DNA of 64,000 nt from Lucifuga dentata (lineage: Eukaryota > Chordata > Actinopteri > Ophidiiformes > Bythitidae). The notes beneath the pieces are model-generated. The model was not told the DNA's origin. It made no database searches and saw only the letters and a program-made list of their open reading frames with translations. The stretch is from positions 1 to 64,000 of the forward strand of contig VXCM01000763.1 in the NCBI GenBank assembly GCA_014773175.1, in the 5' to 3' direction. A program made the translations under genes and the position numbers. Below, piece by piece: positions 63,731 through 64,000 of the stretch; within the stretch, counting starts at the first letter, position 1, and each line of letters begins with the position of its first letter.

Positions 63731-64000
63731 TTGATGAGGAAGTACAGGAGATCTGCTTATTTATTAACACCTTAACCTTAATTTTTATCCTCAGATTTCT
63801 CTTGACTTAACGTTAATGTCATAAAGCAAAATGATAATGATTGGTCAAGACTTTTTTTTTTTTTTTTNTTTTTTTTTTTTTTTTTGGTTTTCTTTAGAAA
63901 CTTTATCATCTGAACCAGATTTCAAAATAAAGTTCTGAGTTCCAGATCCACCTTTGGGACATGGACAGTTAAATTTTTAAATTAAATTTTTTAATCGCTT
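63298..64000. other. tm4sf5 intron: microsatellite and poly-T gap
   Basis: Holds (GT)n runs at 63380-63401 and 63694-63728 and a poly-T tract with N at 63868. The expected upstream exon is not visible here. Confidence 0.55.

Noticed and set aside
1..64000. CRISPR arrays, tRNA genes, rRNA, viral genes
   Set aside because: No regular spacer array, no cloverleaf with A/B boxes that I could trace, no rRNA blocks, and no viral protein motifs were seen.

Overview
The window is vertebrate nuclear DNA, almost certainly from a ray-finned (teleost) fish. The genes are split by GT-AG introns and there are no operons. CA/GT and CT microsatellites are abundant. Small non-autonomous DNA transposons and retroelement fragments of types common in teleosts fill the gaps between genes. 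Gene identities come from my reading of translated exons against remembered vertebrate families. No database search was run.

Layout. 1-8.0 kb (+): a two-exon gene for a single ubiquitin-like domain, followed head-to-tail by an 11-exon USP-type deubiquitinase with a very long charged tail. Both have an interferon-response-like element just upstream. 8.5-13.8 kb (+): oxa1l, mitochondrial inner-membrane insertase. 15.1-20.7 kb (-): slc7a7, the y+LAT1 light chain of a cationic/neutral amino-acid exchanger, convergent with oxa1l. 25.7-31.3 kb (-): sall2, a spalt-like zinc-finger repressor, with a 3'UTR running down to about 24.7 kb. 34.2-36.7 kb (+): ccnb1ip1 (HEI10), a RING/coiled-coil meiotic crossover factor. 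37.75-41.3 kb (-): ttc5 (STRAP). 41.8-46.2 kb (+): mettl3, the catalytic subunit of the m6A RNA methyltransferase, head-to-head with ttc5. 47.3-47.7 kb (-): a short two-coding-exon gene (85 aa) that I do not recognise, probably with a non-coding first exon near 51.4 kb. 47.7-60.6 kb: no confident coding sequence; microsatellites and dispersed repeats. 60.6-63.3 kb (-): the 3' exons of a tm4sf5-like L6 tetraspanner whose first exon lies beyond the right edge.

Oxa1l, slc7a7, sall2, ccnb1ip1, ttc5 and mettl3 all have human orthologues on 14q11.2, so most of the window is a rearranged but conserved synteny block. The tm4sf5 orthologue is on human 17p and the ubiquitin-like/USP pair is not part of that block. 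The genes do not form one pathway. The exception is the first pair: a ubiquitin-like modifier and a possible cognate protease, each with an ISRE-like site. This resembles ISG15/USP18 in logic and is the best candidate here for a little-described system.

Assembly caveat: 13 single N characters are present. At least four sit between exact 62-67 bp direct repeats, so they are probably unmerged contig overlaps. One falls on the slc7a7 start codon region.
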